Positions 27,985-35,900 of a DNA stretch of 64,000 nt are shown here, piece after piece. The notes under the pieces are model-generated. The model was not told where the DNA came from and made no database searches. It worked only from the letters and a program-made list of their open reading frames with translations. Both the position numbers and the translations under genes were made by a program. The stretch's first letter is position 1, and every line of letters starts with the position of its first letter. This DNA is from Leptospira sp. WS60.C2 (lineage in GTDB: Bacteria; Spirochaetota; Leptospiria; Leptospirales; Leptospiraceae). The DNA is taken from assembly GCF_040833955.1 (NCBI RefSeq), contig NZ_CP162133.1:2522501-2586500 (forward strand), in the 5' to 3' direction.

Positions 27985-28911
27985 TTATTTTTCCAATGGA
28001 AGTGTAGGATCAGAAGACCATTCCCACATCGATCCAGAATAATTGTAAGCATGATACCCATAGGATCGCAAAATTCCTACCACGAATGCCGACCTCACTC
28101 CACCTGTACAGTAAGCAATTATAGGTTTAGACTTTGTGATTCCAAGTGCAGTGAGTGAATTTTCAACTTCCTCTTTTGATTTGATCATTCCGTTCTCATC
28201 ATATAAATTCTGGTAATAAAAAGATTTAGCACCAGGAATATGACCCCCTCTTTTTTCTCCATAAGGAGTGGATCCAAAAAATTCCCGAGTTTCTCGTGTA
28301 TCAAGGATTTGGAATGTGCCTTTGGTTAATTGTTTTGAAATTTCTTCTTTCGTGATATCTGTTTTTGTGACTTTTTCCTGAGCGGCAAATGAATGAGCCT
28401 CTGGTTTCCCATTTGACTGAACATTCTTTTTGTTCTGAGATGTGATTCCATCTAAAAAGGAAGAAAAACTTCCATCATACCAGTATACATTCTCGAATCC
28501 AACTTCTCGTAAACTCCAGACAATTCTTCCTTCTTCCCCCCATCCGCTTTTACCGTCACCTAACACAATTATATGATCCTTGGGTTTGAGTCCCAAACTT
28601 TCCAATTTTTTTTGCACCAAGTCGGTACGCTTCAACTTCCCACGCTCTGGATCCTTTCCTTGGGAAAGTTCCTCCCAACCTAGAACAATTGCGGAAGGAA
28701 GGCGATCTTTCATGCGAGAAACAAAAGACCTAGTGTCGATGACCTTCCATTCTGGTCCGCTCCAAGTCTCTTTCGGAGACAAAAACCAAACGTTTGTAGA
28801 AGGGATTCCTTCCGTTTTGGACTTTGTGGGGCCTGCCTGCAATTGCAACCAAAGGGCCCAAAAGAGAGCCAAAAGGAAGATTTGAATTCCGTAGGTTTTA
28901 TGGATTTTCAT
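27985..28911 (-). CDS. Exported tandem-rhodanese sulfurtransferase
   Basis: A 308-residue protein with a signal peptide (YGIQIFLLALFWALWLQLQA) and two rhodanese domains. The N-domain ends with RIVWSLREVGFENVYWYDG, lacks a catalytic Cys, and is structural. The C-domain has the active loop AYCTGGVRS, with the Cys that forms the persulfide, followed by GYHAYNYSGSMWEW. This is the thiosulfate/3-mercaptopyruvate sulfurtransferase (SseA-like) layout, but exported. AGGAGGCC precedes the ATG. It is the first gene of the unit with the pentaheme cytochrome, which ties sulfane-sulfur transfer to periplasmic electron transport. Confidence 0.9.
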   Translation of the reverse strand: MKIHKTYGIQIFLLALFWALWLQLQAGPTKSKTEGIPSTNVWFLSPKETWSGPEWKVIDTRSFVSRMKDRLPSAIVLGWEELSQGKDPERGKLKRTDLVQKKLESLGLKPKDHIIVLGDGKSGWGEEGRIVWSLREVGFENVYWYDGSFSSFLDGITSQNKKNVQSNGKPEAHSFAAQEKVTKTDITKEEISKQLTKGTFQILDTRETREFFGSTPYGEKRGGHIPGAKSFYYQNLYDENGMIKSKEEVENSLTALGITKSKPIIAYCTGGVRSAFVVGILRSYGYHAYNYSGSMWEWSSDPTLPLEK

Positions 28912-29051
28912 ACAAAAAGGCCTCCTAGGCTGAGTTTGTTCTCTTTTAAGACGAAATTTCCGTCAATAAGATAAACATTTCCTCCAAGAAAACGAATTTT
29001 TCTTGCCAACTGAATTCAAAATCCAATTTTGGAAATGAGCGGAGGAATCGT

Positions 29052-29528
29052 ATGAAACTCGGATATTATCCAGATGTCGTCAATGAAAATGTCACAAGGA
29101 TCGTGGCATCAACTGTTGTCTTTCTCGGAGTTCTTTCCATTTTATTTCCAAGCTTACCTGTGTTAGGCATACTTCTATTGGGTTTTCTATTGCGTCTCGC
29201 ATACGGTCCAAAGTGGGAACCTTTTGCTTTTTTGACTTCTAGGTATCTAGTACCTTGGCTTGGTATTTCGTTTGTTCCCTCTGCCGGTCCTCCCAAACGA
29301 TTTGCCCAGCTGATTGGATTTTCTTTTAGCGTTACCGCAATTTTCTTGTATCTAGGTGGTTTTACTTTGGCTTATCAGATCACTCTAGCAACACTCGTGT
29401 TTTTTGCTTCCCTTGAATCTTTTTTGGGATGGTGCGCTGGTTGTTTTATGTTTGGAATTTTGATGAAAGTAGGAGTGATCCCTGAAGAAGTTTGTGAGCG
29501 TTGTAACAATTTAAACTTCAATAAATAA
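29052..29528 (+). CDS. DUF4395 membrane protein
   Basis: A 158-residue protein with about four membrane segments and the DUF4395 pattern: N-terminal DVVNENVTRIVAS, LAYGPKWEPFAFLTSRYLVP in the centre, and the C-terminal CAGCF region (LGWCAGCFMFG) followed by a C-x-x-C (CERC). Proteins of this family often sit beside thioredoxin-like or rhodanese genes, and the conserved cysteines suggest a thiol redox or sulfur-transfer role. GGAGG lies upstream. It is divergent from the exported rhodanese and starts the plus-strand unit. Confidence 0.82.
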   Translation: MKLGYYPDVVNENVTRIVASTVVFLGVLSILFPSLPVLGILLLGFLLRLAYGPKWEPFAFLTSRYLVPWLGISFVPSAGPPKRFAQLIGFSFSVTAIFLYLGGFTLAYQITLATLVFFASLESFLGWCAGCFMFGILMKVGVIPEEVCERCNNLNFNK

Positions 29529-29538
29529 GATTCTCCCT

Positions 29539-30831
29539 TTGGATGAATGGTTTTTCTTTGTTACGTTAATCGTTGTTACCTTTTTCTTTTTGAAATTGGT
29601 AACACTCCCTCCTTCTTTTTTTAAAACTCACTTCAAATCAATTGTCATCCTGGGATTTGTTTTACGAATCCTTTGTTTTTTGATCCCACCAATTTGGGAA
29701 GATGATTGGGCCAGGTATTTATGGGAAGGACATTTAATAAGACAATCAATCTCTCCCTATGAGATTCCTCCGATCGAATTTTTCGGTGATTCTTCGTTGG
29801 ATCAATTTACAAATGCGATCCTTTCCCAAGTCAATCATCCCGAATGGACAACCATTTATAGCCCCTTTGTTTTAGTTTATTTTTCTCTATTTACTTATGG
29901 ATTTTCAACGTTTCTCTTAAAATTGAGTTATTTTGTTTTTGAATCGATATCCTTCTTATCTGTAACGGATAAACATCATGCAAAACCAATCCTTCTCTAC
30001 TGGACTTGTCCAATTCTGATCAAAGAAGTATATGTGAATTTACATTTTGAGATTCTGATTGTCTCATTTTTTTGGCTCTATATTCAATTTTTAAAGCAAA
30101 AACAATGGAAGCGATCCGCATTTACCCTAGGAATGATGGTTCACACAAAGTTTTTTGCAATCCTTTATGGAGCAGTCATCATCCCCTATTTTTTACTTTT
30201 GAAGAGAAGACAAATTTTTTTATCATTACTCTCATTTTTTGGATCGGCTATCGCTGGCTTTTCTCTTTTTTATATATTATATTTACTTATATTCCCAGAA
30301 ACAAAGGATTTTGGTTTTTCCAACTTACATAGATTTGGTGACACATTCACATTCAACCAATTCTTCGAACCCGTTTGGAGTTTTTTCCATACAATCAATC
30401 TCAGAAGTTTTCCATTTTTATTTTCATTCATACTTTTATTTGTATATGTATACCTGCTGTTACCCTCAAAAAACCGAGGTAAAAGGTTTCTCGTTTTATG
30501 CAAACAGTACCAATTTCTTTTTTACTTTGGGTATTTTCTACTCACCATACTGCCAGTATACAACCCTTGGTATTTTTTAACCTTAATTCCACTCATTTCG
30601 ATGTTTCCCTCTAAAAACATTACACCTTGGGTTTTGATCTTTAGTTTACAACTTTCTTACTTAACTAACGTTAGATTACTTTTACCATTCCAACATTTTT
30701 ACGAAATCTCAACTCCGATCCTCCTTCTAGAAGCCTCCATTTCGATCACTTGTATTTTGCAATATTTCAAACAATTATTCATTTTACTTTACAATTTATC
30801 CAATATATCGAACATTGCCTCCAAGGGATGA
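29539..30831 (+). CDS. GT-C-like polytopic membrane protein
   Basis: A 430-residue protein with about 10-11 membrane segments, beginning with a TTG codon ten bases after the DUF4395 stop. The early loop IPPIWEDDWARYLWEGHL and SISPYEIPPIEFF align by eye with PHLSDDIYRYL and FSPYQMTPIEW of the protein at 24656-25942, and NPWYFLTLIPL matches HPWYWIPL. This marks it as a paralogue of that GT-C/GT87-like transferase. It is presumably a lipid-linked-sugar-dependent enzyme. It overlaps the 5' leader of the regulator gene that follows. Confidence 0.75.
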   Translation: MDEWFFFVTLIVVTFFFLKLVTLPPSFFKTHFKSIVILGFVLRILCFLIPPIWEDDWARYLWEGHLIRQSISPYEIPPIEFFGDSSLDQFTNAILSQVNHPEWTTIYSPFVLVYFSLFTYGFSTFLLKLSYFVFESISFLSVTDKHHAKPILLYWTCPILIKEVYVNLHFEILIVSFFWLYIQFLKQKQWKRSAFTLGMMVHTKFFAILYGAVIIPYFLLLKRRQIFLSLLSFFGSAIAGFSLFYILYLLIFPETKDFGFSNLHRFGDTFTFNQFFEPVWSFFHTINLRSFPFLFSFILLFVYVYLLLPSKNRGKRFLVLCKQYQFLFYFGYFLLTILPVYNPWYFLTLIPLISMFPSKNITPWVLIFSLQLSYLTNVRLLLPFQHFYEISTPILLLEASISITCILQYFKQLFILLYNLSNISNIASKG

Positions 30832-30835
30832 TGGT

Positions 30836-31447
30836 ATGGATGACCAAAACGAAGATCAGAAGACGCCGAACGAAACCGATCAAAATGTAGATGAGGTTCT
30901 CACAGTCGTTTTAGGCGAAACTTTAAAGCGGAGACGTTTGGAACTTGGTTATTCCATGGAAAAACTATCGCAACTATCGACTGTCAGCCGAGGAATGTTG
31001 GGCTTGATTGAGTCAGGAAAAACCACTCCAAGCATTGGCATCCTATGGAAACTATCTAAGACCTTACGAATTCCGATTGGGGAAATGATTCCTGACTTAT
31101 TTTCGCAATCTCCCAGATTGATTCATGCTGATGAAGGAAAAACCTGGACAGGGCTCAAAAGCATAGGAAAATCAAGGGTTTTTTACCAAGAAGAGAGAGA
31201 ACGATTGAATCTAATCGAATGGACTTTGGAAAAAGGAAAAATCCAGCAGTTCCAACATTTACCCCAAGCACAAGATATCAAACTTTACCAAATCACTGGA
31301 TCCTCTTATATCAAACTCAAACAAAAGATATTTGTTTTAGAGGCAGGAGACAGTTTATTTTTTCCCATTTCGGAACTGGTGAGCATCGAAAATGAAAAAG
31401 ATGAACTTTCCAAGTTCTTATGGATTTCTTCCAAAAAATTCCGGTAA
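30836..31447 (+). CDS. XRE-family regulator with cupin domain
   Basis: A 203-residue regulator. The ATG at 30836 follows AAGGG at good distance and lies five bases after the previous stop. The HTH_3 domain occupies about residues 25-80 (LGETLKRRRLELGYSMEKLS, then STVSRGMLGLIESGKTTPS). A C-terminal cupin-like domain (about 110-200) ends with VLEAGDSLFFPISELVSIEN, a small-molecule sensor fold. Such HTH-cupin regulators often control nearby sulfur, amino-acid or detoxification genes. The palindrome at 31527-31557, just after this gene and before the rhodanese lipoprotein, is its best candidate operator. Confidence 0.85.
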   Translation: MDDQNEDQKTPNETDQNVDEVLTVVLGETLKRRRLELGYSMEKLSQLSTVSRGMLGLIESGKTTPSIGILWKLSKTLRIPIGEMIPDLFSQSPRLIHADEGKTWTGLKSIGKSRVFYQEERERLNLIEWTLEKGKIQQFQHLPQAQDIKLYQITGSSYIKLKQKIFVLEAGDSLFFPISELVSIENEKDELSKFLWISSKKFR

Positions 31448-31462
31448 CCGATTCTAAAAAAC

Positions 31463-31486
31463 TTGGGTGACCTTATATTCACCCAA
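31463..31486 (+). terminator. Hairpin after the regulator gene
   Basis: Arms TTGGGTGA (31463-31470) and TCACCCAA (31479-31486) with an eight-base loop, starting 15 bases after the regulator stop. No T run follows, so termination is only possible; the arm half TTCACC also recurs nearby (31475-31480, 31500-31505). Confidence 0.4.
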
Positions 31487-31526
31487 ACTCTGTCAAATTC
31501 ATTCACCATTCCTCCAAAATAGTGGA

Positions 31527-31557
31527 CGTTATAGCATATATTTTGTATGTTATAACG
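31527..31557. promoter_or_regulatory. 31-bp palindrome, candidate operator of the rhodanese-cytochrome unit
   Basis: Arms CGTTATAGCATA (31527-31538) and TATGTTATAACG (31546-31557) match at 11 of 12 positions around a seven-base AT-rich spacer. It lies 111 bases before the ATG of the rhodanese lipoprotein and 80 bases after the XRE-cupin regulator stop. Length and symmetry fit a dimeric repressor site and not a terminator (AT-rich, no T run). No equally good copy was seen before the other rhodanese or cytochrome genes in the window. Confidence 0.6.
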
Positions 31558-31668
31558 AATTCCCTCTTCCTCAAATTCGACCCTGTTTTACCTTCAGTTT
31601 ACCAACATCCTGATCTCTGGTGCAAACCCCTACAGAGAAGGGATTGGAATTAAATCGAAGGATACAAT

Positions 31669-33024
31669 ATGAAAACCAATTTTCTTTTTCAATTGGTTGC
31701 TCTCCTTACCGCGGGGTTACTCGGAGCCTGCGGAGGAAACAATCAAAAAGATGACACAACGAATTTACTGCTCGGTGCTTTGGCATTGTCCAATGGAGTG
31801 AAAGTCAATTCAGCCGTCGAACTATCAAAAGAGTCTAACGACGATTATAACTTAAATGAATACGGTCTCATCACCGCTCAAACTTTGGGGAAATGGGTCA
31901 ACAACTGGTCTGCCACAAAACCAAGTGGAATCAATGGGAAATTGGTGATCTTACAAAATGGTCCCAGTGCAACTGTTGGAAAAGAGTACATTGCCGGAAA
32001 TGGGAATGATGTCGTTGTCTATTCTTTCACTTTTTCAGATGGGGCCAATGCCTTAGATGGAGGAGATGGTTTTAGCCAAAAACGAAACAGTGGTCTCAGT
32101 GATACCGTTTCCATCATTGCCAATGGACCCAAAATTGATGCCATTCTCAATCGCTTTGGAATTGATCCAGTCAATGATTTAGTTGTTTTTGTATCCTCTG
32201 CGAACGCGGCAAATCACGTCCAAGGGACACTCCGTGGATTTTATTCCTTTCGGTATTGGGGTTTTGATCACAAGAACCTAGCATTTCTAAATGGCACACT
32301 TCCAAGGCTTAGTGTTTCTGATGGGAACTTTGTTCCATTTAGTTCTAGCACGAATACGCCACCTAACTTTAACAATCGATACAGTGTAAAAAGTCTTCGT
32401 GTGGATAACACAATTTTGATGTTACCAGTTGAGGATGTCATCAAGGCCGTAAAAAGTCCAAACAATGTCACCATTCCTGGTCTCACTTCCAGTATCTTTG
32501 TCTCTGATGCAAGATCTTCGTCAGGGAATAGCAATGAATACAATGGAGTGATTCGAAGTACCACCTCAGAAGTATCAGGAAAATACGTTGGATTTGAAGG
32601 GCGAATTAAGGGTGCAAAAGACGTACCTTGGACAGGTCTTTTGGATACAGAATTTCGATTCAAACCAAAGTCCGATCTCAAAGCCTATTACGAAGTAAGA
32701 GGATACCAACCTGGCCAAACGGCAATTCAACTTTGCCGCACGAACAACCGTTCCCAAGTAACTGGATTTTCATACATTGCGATACTAGGGTATCCATCAA
32801 CATACTATGATGGCAGTTGGATCGAATGGGGAAGTTTGACAGGAGGTGGGCCTGCCCCTAAACTACCACCTGATTCTCCATACCGTACAGACCTCCCAGA
32901 GTTATCTGATGTGATCACCTATAATGTCGCAGGAGATGTCGATTCCAATTTACCGACGAATCTGAATACTTTTGCCTCTACATCGCGTAAGATCATCGAG
33001 GAAGACAAAGCTTACAAACGTTAA
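31669..33024 (+). CDS. Rhodanese-fold lipoprotein, catalytic Cys present (paralogue 1)
   Basis: A 451-residue lipoprotein: signal peptide with lipobox LLGAC (Cys21) and GAAGGAT before the ATG. Two rhodanese-like domains follow. The first (about 55-215) ends LRGFYSFRYWGFDHKNLAFLNG and has no Cys. The second has GRIKGAKDVPWTGLLD and the active loop QLCRTNNRS with Cys356, then YPSTYYDGSWIEWGS, as in TST/SseA sulfurtransferases. It belongs to a three-member family in this window (34431-35876, 55763-57343). It is predicted to be lipid-anchored outside the cytoplasm, taking part in sulfane sulfur or thiol-based redox transfer with the neighbouring cytochrome and barrel protein. Exact reaction unknown. 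Confidence 0.85.
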   Translation: MKTNFLFQLVALLTAGLLGACGGNNQKDDTTNLLLGALALSNGVKVNSAVELSKESNDDYNLNEYGLITAQTLGKWVNNWSATKPSGINGKLVILQNGPSATVGKEYIAGNGNDVVVYSFTFSDGANALDGGDGFSQKRNSGLSDTVSIIANGPKIDAILNRFGIDPVNDLVVFVSSANAANHVQGTLRGFYSFRYWGFDHKNLAFLNGTLPRLSVSDGNFVPFSSSTNTPPNFNNRYSVKSLRVDNTILMLPVEDVIKAVKSPNNVTIPGLTSSIFVSDARSSSGNSNEYNGVIRSTTSEVSGKYVGFEGRIKGAKDVPWTGLLDTEFRFKPKSDLKAYYEVRGYQPGQTAIQLCRTNNRSQVTGFSYIAILGYPSTYYDGSWIEWGSLTGGGPAPKLPPDSPYRTDLPELSDVITYNVAGDVDSNLPTNLNTFASTSRKIIEEDKAYKR

Positions 33025-33033
33025 CTAACAATT

Positions 33034-33070
33034 ATCACTAAGAGAATGTATCGTAGATTCTCTTAGTGAT
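33034..33070 (+). terminator. Strong stem-loop between rhodanese lipoprotein and small exported protein genes
   Basis: Perfect 14-bp arms ATCACTAAGAGAAT (33034-33047) and ATTCTCTTAGTGAT (33057-33070) with a nine-base loop. It begins nine bases after the lipoprotein stop. Without a T run it may act as a partial terminator or RNA-stabilising element that sets the first gene's expression above that of the following genes. Confidence 0.6.
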
Positions 33071-33102
33071 TTCGAATCCATAAAAAAAACAGGGAAAGTT
33101 TT

Positions 33103-33468
33103 ATGAAATACATTATCAATTTTTTAATCGGAACTCTAATCCTTACAAATGCTATCAATGCATCCGGTGGTATCAGTGGAGGTGGAATTGCAAATATCCC
33201 ACAAGGACAAGACAGAGAAAAATATCATTTAGGCAAGGCAATCTTTAACCAAGAGTTAAGTCTAGAGAAACAAACAAGTGTAAATCTTAATGACCAGGAC
33301 GAAAGATTAGAATATCTACAAGGCAGCCTGCCAAATACAGAAAAACGCAGAGTCAATTTACCAGACTTATCAGGTAAACTGACAGAAGAACAACTCAAAG
33401 CATTGGAATACTTTGTTCAAATCCGTTTTAATATTAAGTTACCAGAAAAGAAGAAGGATAAAGAATGA
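33103..33468 (+). CDS. Small exported protein of the redox cluster
   Basis: A 121-residue protein with a signal peptide (MKYIINFLIGTLILTNAINA) and CAGGGAAAG upstream. The mature protein begins with a Gly-rich stretch (SGGISGGGIA) and contains YHLGKAIFNQ and, near the C-terminus, LPDLSGKLTEEQLKALEYFVQIRF, given here in its two conserved parts. These resemble segments of mono-haem c-type cytochromes, but no CxxCH is present, so it would not bind haem covalently. Its stop overlaps the start of the barrel gene (ATGA). It may be a periplasmic partner of the barrel or cytochrome. Confidence 0.75.
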   Translation: MKYIINFLIGTLILTNAINASGGISGGGIANIPQGQDREKYHLGKAIFNQELSLEKQTSVNLNDQDERLEYLQGSLPNTEKRRVNLPDLSGKLTEEQLKALEYFVQIRFNIKLPEKKKDKE

Positions 33469-34421
33469 AATTAGGTTTTCCATTTTTAAAAACATCCTTT
33501 CTTGTTTTTTCTCTTTCCATTTCAAGTTTATATTCGCAACAAGCATGGGCACCTTATGAAAGACAACTTTGGGTGCGACCTGTTTTCATTCATTCCGAAT
33601 ATGACAGTGCTTTCCTTGCAGGACAAAAGGCTAAATATGATGATAATGTTAGAATCTCTGTCGCAAATTTAGCATTAGAATATGGAATCACAGACCGATT
33701 AACAGCCGATTTAACAATAGGTTTTGGAAAACTGGGAAGGCACAGAATTTTTAATCGTTATCTCGGTTTGCAGCAAACTCCGGAAGTTCCAGACAAATAT
33801 GGATTTATGGACTCACGATTTGGGTTACGGTATAAAGTTGTCGATGAATTTGACTCTAAATATAGGTGGATGCCAACAATCTCATTACGAGTGGGAGGTA
33901 TCAAACGAGGAGATTATGACCGTAATCCACAATCCTTAGGTGATGGTGCCAGCGGAGGAGAAGTCAATTTGTATGTTGCAAAAGACTTTGGTGTTTGGGG
34001 TATGGGGGGGCTTGGAGAACTTTCTTACCGAAAAAGAGAAAATCCAGTTCCCGATGATATCCTTTACTATTCTGCTCTTTACAAACGATTCTTCGAATCT
34101 TTATTCCTAACAGTAGGTATGCGAGGTCAAATCGGACAAGGAGGTTATGCCTATGCTGATCCAAGGCAACAACCTCCATTGAATCTGGTTCGTTATCCAC
34201 AACCAAGTCTATTTGGAATCAATCCATATGATGTATATGTACAGAATGAACGACCTGCCTGGGGAAGAAAAGAAGTCTTTCATAATGCAGAAATTGGATT
34301 CAGTTATGTTGATAGTTTTGGAAACTTTTATACATTATTTTATTCCGAAACCATTGCTGGCTACAATACAGCAAAATTACGGACAGTTGGTTTTGCCATT
34401 ACTTTACCCTATAACTTATAA
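33465..34421 (+). CDS. Putative outer-membrane beta-barrel of the redox cluster
   Basis: A 318-residue protein with a signal peptide (FLVFSLSISSLYSQQ) and a body of alternating strands: RISVANLALEYGITDRLTADLTIGFG as two strand repeats, RFGLRYKVV, TISLRVGGIKRGDY, FLTVGMRGQIGQGGYAY, AEIGFSYVDSFGNFYTLFYSE and a final strand KLRTVGFAITLPYNL. Roughly 12-14 strands can be drawn. It is translationally coupled to the small exported protein and lies nine bases before the next rhodanese-like lipoprotein. In the cluster model it is the pore through which the outer cytochrome and rhodanese partners contact the periplasm. Confidence 0.72.
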   Translation: MKLGFPFLKTSFLVFSLSISSLYSQQAWAPYERQLWVRPVFIHSEYDSAFLAGQKAKYDDNVRISVANLALEYGITDRLTADLTIGFGKLGRHRIFNRYLGLQQTPEVPDKYGFMDSRFGLRYKVVDEFDSKYRWMPTISLRVGGIKRGDYDRNPQSLGDGASGGEVNLYVAKDFGVWGMGGLGELSYRKRENPVPDDILYYSALYKRFFESLFLTVGMRGQIGQGGYAYADPRQQPPLNLVRYPQPSLFGINPYDVYVQNERPAWGRKEVFHNAEIGFSYVDSFGNFYTLFYSETIAGYNTAKLRTVGFAITLPYNL

Positions 34422-34430
34422 GAGGAAACT

Positions 34431-35876
34431 ATGCGATACTATATATTTTTATTATTCAATCTATTCCTGCTGAGTTTTTTTGGATGCAAAGGCCAACCAG
34501 AGTATGCATTTTTGCCTCAGAATCTGAAATTAGATCTAACACCATTTCTATTTCGAAATTATACACCATTAGAATTGGCAACTTTATCCAATTCTGATTA
34601 CAATCAAAACCAAAGTGGTTTGATCACAGGAACTAAACTTTCTCGTTTTTTGTCCAATTGGGGAACAAACAAACCCAATTACGTAAATGGTAATTTAATC
34701 GTGTTTCAAATCCAATCCTCTGGAGCAAGCGGAAGATATGTGTTTTTTGATGCAAAACAATCTTTTGCTTATCCGATTAGTAACATCAATGATCTTCTTT
34801 CGGAGACGAGAGACGATGGAGTTCTTTCAATTGATGGTGTAGTTGGGAAAGGTAAAAAAATATCAGACTTTTTTGCCATTTATGGAATTGATCCTGCGAT
34901 TGACTACGTTGTCTTTGCACAAGACACTTCCAACTTGGCAAACTTATCTTCCGCCACCTTCGCCTACTATTCGTTACTATATTGGGGTTTCCCAAAGGAA
35001 AGATTGGCTGTCCTCAATGGCTCGATTGCCGATTTGACTGCTTCCAATACTATATTTACAACTCCTTCTTATAACTACGCGAATAGTAATCGTGCTGGAA
35101 CCACTAAAACTTTGTTTCGTGATCATACTTCTTTACAACTGACAATTGGTGATTTGATTCATTCAATTAAAAATGGAAACACGGCTTTTGAAGAAGTGGA
35201 TCCTATCCCTGCTGAGGGATTCTTTATCATCGATGGAAGACCAAATAGCGCATTTACAGGGACAACGAACTCCACAGCATCTGGATCCAAGTATACGAAT
35301 TGTACAACCAAAACAAATTCCAGCTTTGTTACGAACACCTGCGTCACCACCTATGAAGGAAAAGTCAAATCAGCAGCCAATCTGGTACCAACCGATCTAT
35401 ATGATGGTACTAGTTTTCAGTTCAAAGTGCTATCTCAATTGGAAACGTATCTTAGAAACATAAACTATCCTGAAGGGAAACTGATTTATCTTTATGGTGA
35501 GGAAGGACAACGGACATCTGTCGTCTGGTTTGTGTTACACCAAATTTTAGGGAAACCTACGCGTTTCTACGAAGCTGGATGGAAACAGTTTGGTGCCCTT
35601 GGACTCAGGTCCCCAAGTTCTGGTTCCAGTCCCAGTGCCATCACACAACCTGCGTCATATTGGAGAACCGACATATCTTCGTTAGCGGAAAGTATCACAA
35701 CAAATGCAGATGCAAATGTGCCTAATTACCAACTTGATTTTGCCCGCCAATTTGTGAAATCCGCTAATAAAATTCGAAATGAAGACAAGGCATTTTTAAG
35801 AGGAAGTTCTTCCGCAGGTGGATCAGGTGGTGGTGGTGGACCAACAGGGGGTGGAGGAAATGCTTGCGGTGGATAA
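34431..35876 (+). CDS. Rhodanese-fold lipoprotein lacking the catalytic Cys (paralogue 2)
   Basis: A 481-residue lipoprotein (lipobox SFFGC, Cys19) with GAGGAAA upstream. It aligns with the lipoproteins at 31669 and 55763 through SDYNQNQSGLITGTKLS and YSLLYWGFPKERLAVLNGS. At the active-site loop it reads YLYGEEGQRTS, so the Cys of CRTNNRS is replaced by Gly and persulfide chemistry at that position is not possible. The fold is kept (TRFYEAGWKQFGAL). Near the C-terminus is a Gly/Ser-rich tail with two Cys-containing short motifs. It could be a structural or binding partner of the active paralogue. Confidence 0.82.
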   Translation: MRYYIFLLFNLFLLSFFGCKGQPEYAFLPQNLKLDLTPFLFRNYTPLELATLSNSDYNQNQSGLITGTKLSRFLSNWGTNKPNYVNGNLIVFQIQSSGASGRYVFFDAKQSFAYPISNINDLLSETRDDGVLSIDGVVGKGKKISDFFAIYGIDPAIDYVVFAQDTSNLANLSSATFAYYSLLYWGFPKERLAVLNGSIADLTASNTIFTTPSYNYANSNRAGTTKTLFRDHTSLQLTIGDLIHSIKNGNTAFEEVDPIPAEGFFIIDGRPNSAFTGTTNSTASGSKYTNCTTKTNSSFVTNTCVTTYEGKVKSAANLVPTDLYDGTSFQFKVLSQLETYLRNINYPEGKLIYLYGEEGQRTSVVWFVLHQILGKPTRFYEAGWKQFGALGLRSPSSGSSPSAITQPASYWRTDISSLAESITTNADANVPNYQLDFARQFVKSANKIRNEDKAFLRGSSSAGGSGGGGGPTGGGGNACGG

Positions 35877-35900
35877 CCATATAGCAAACTAGTTCCATAG

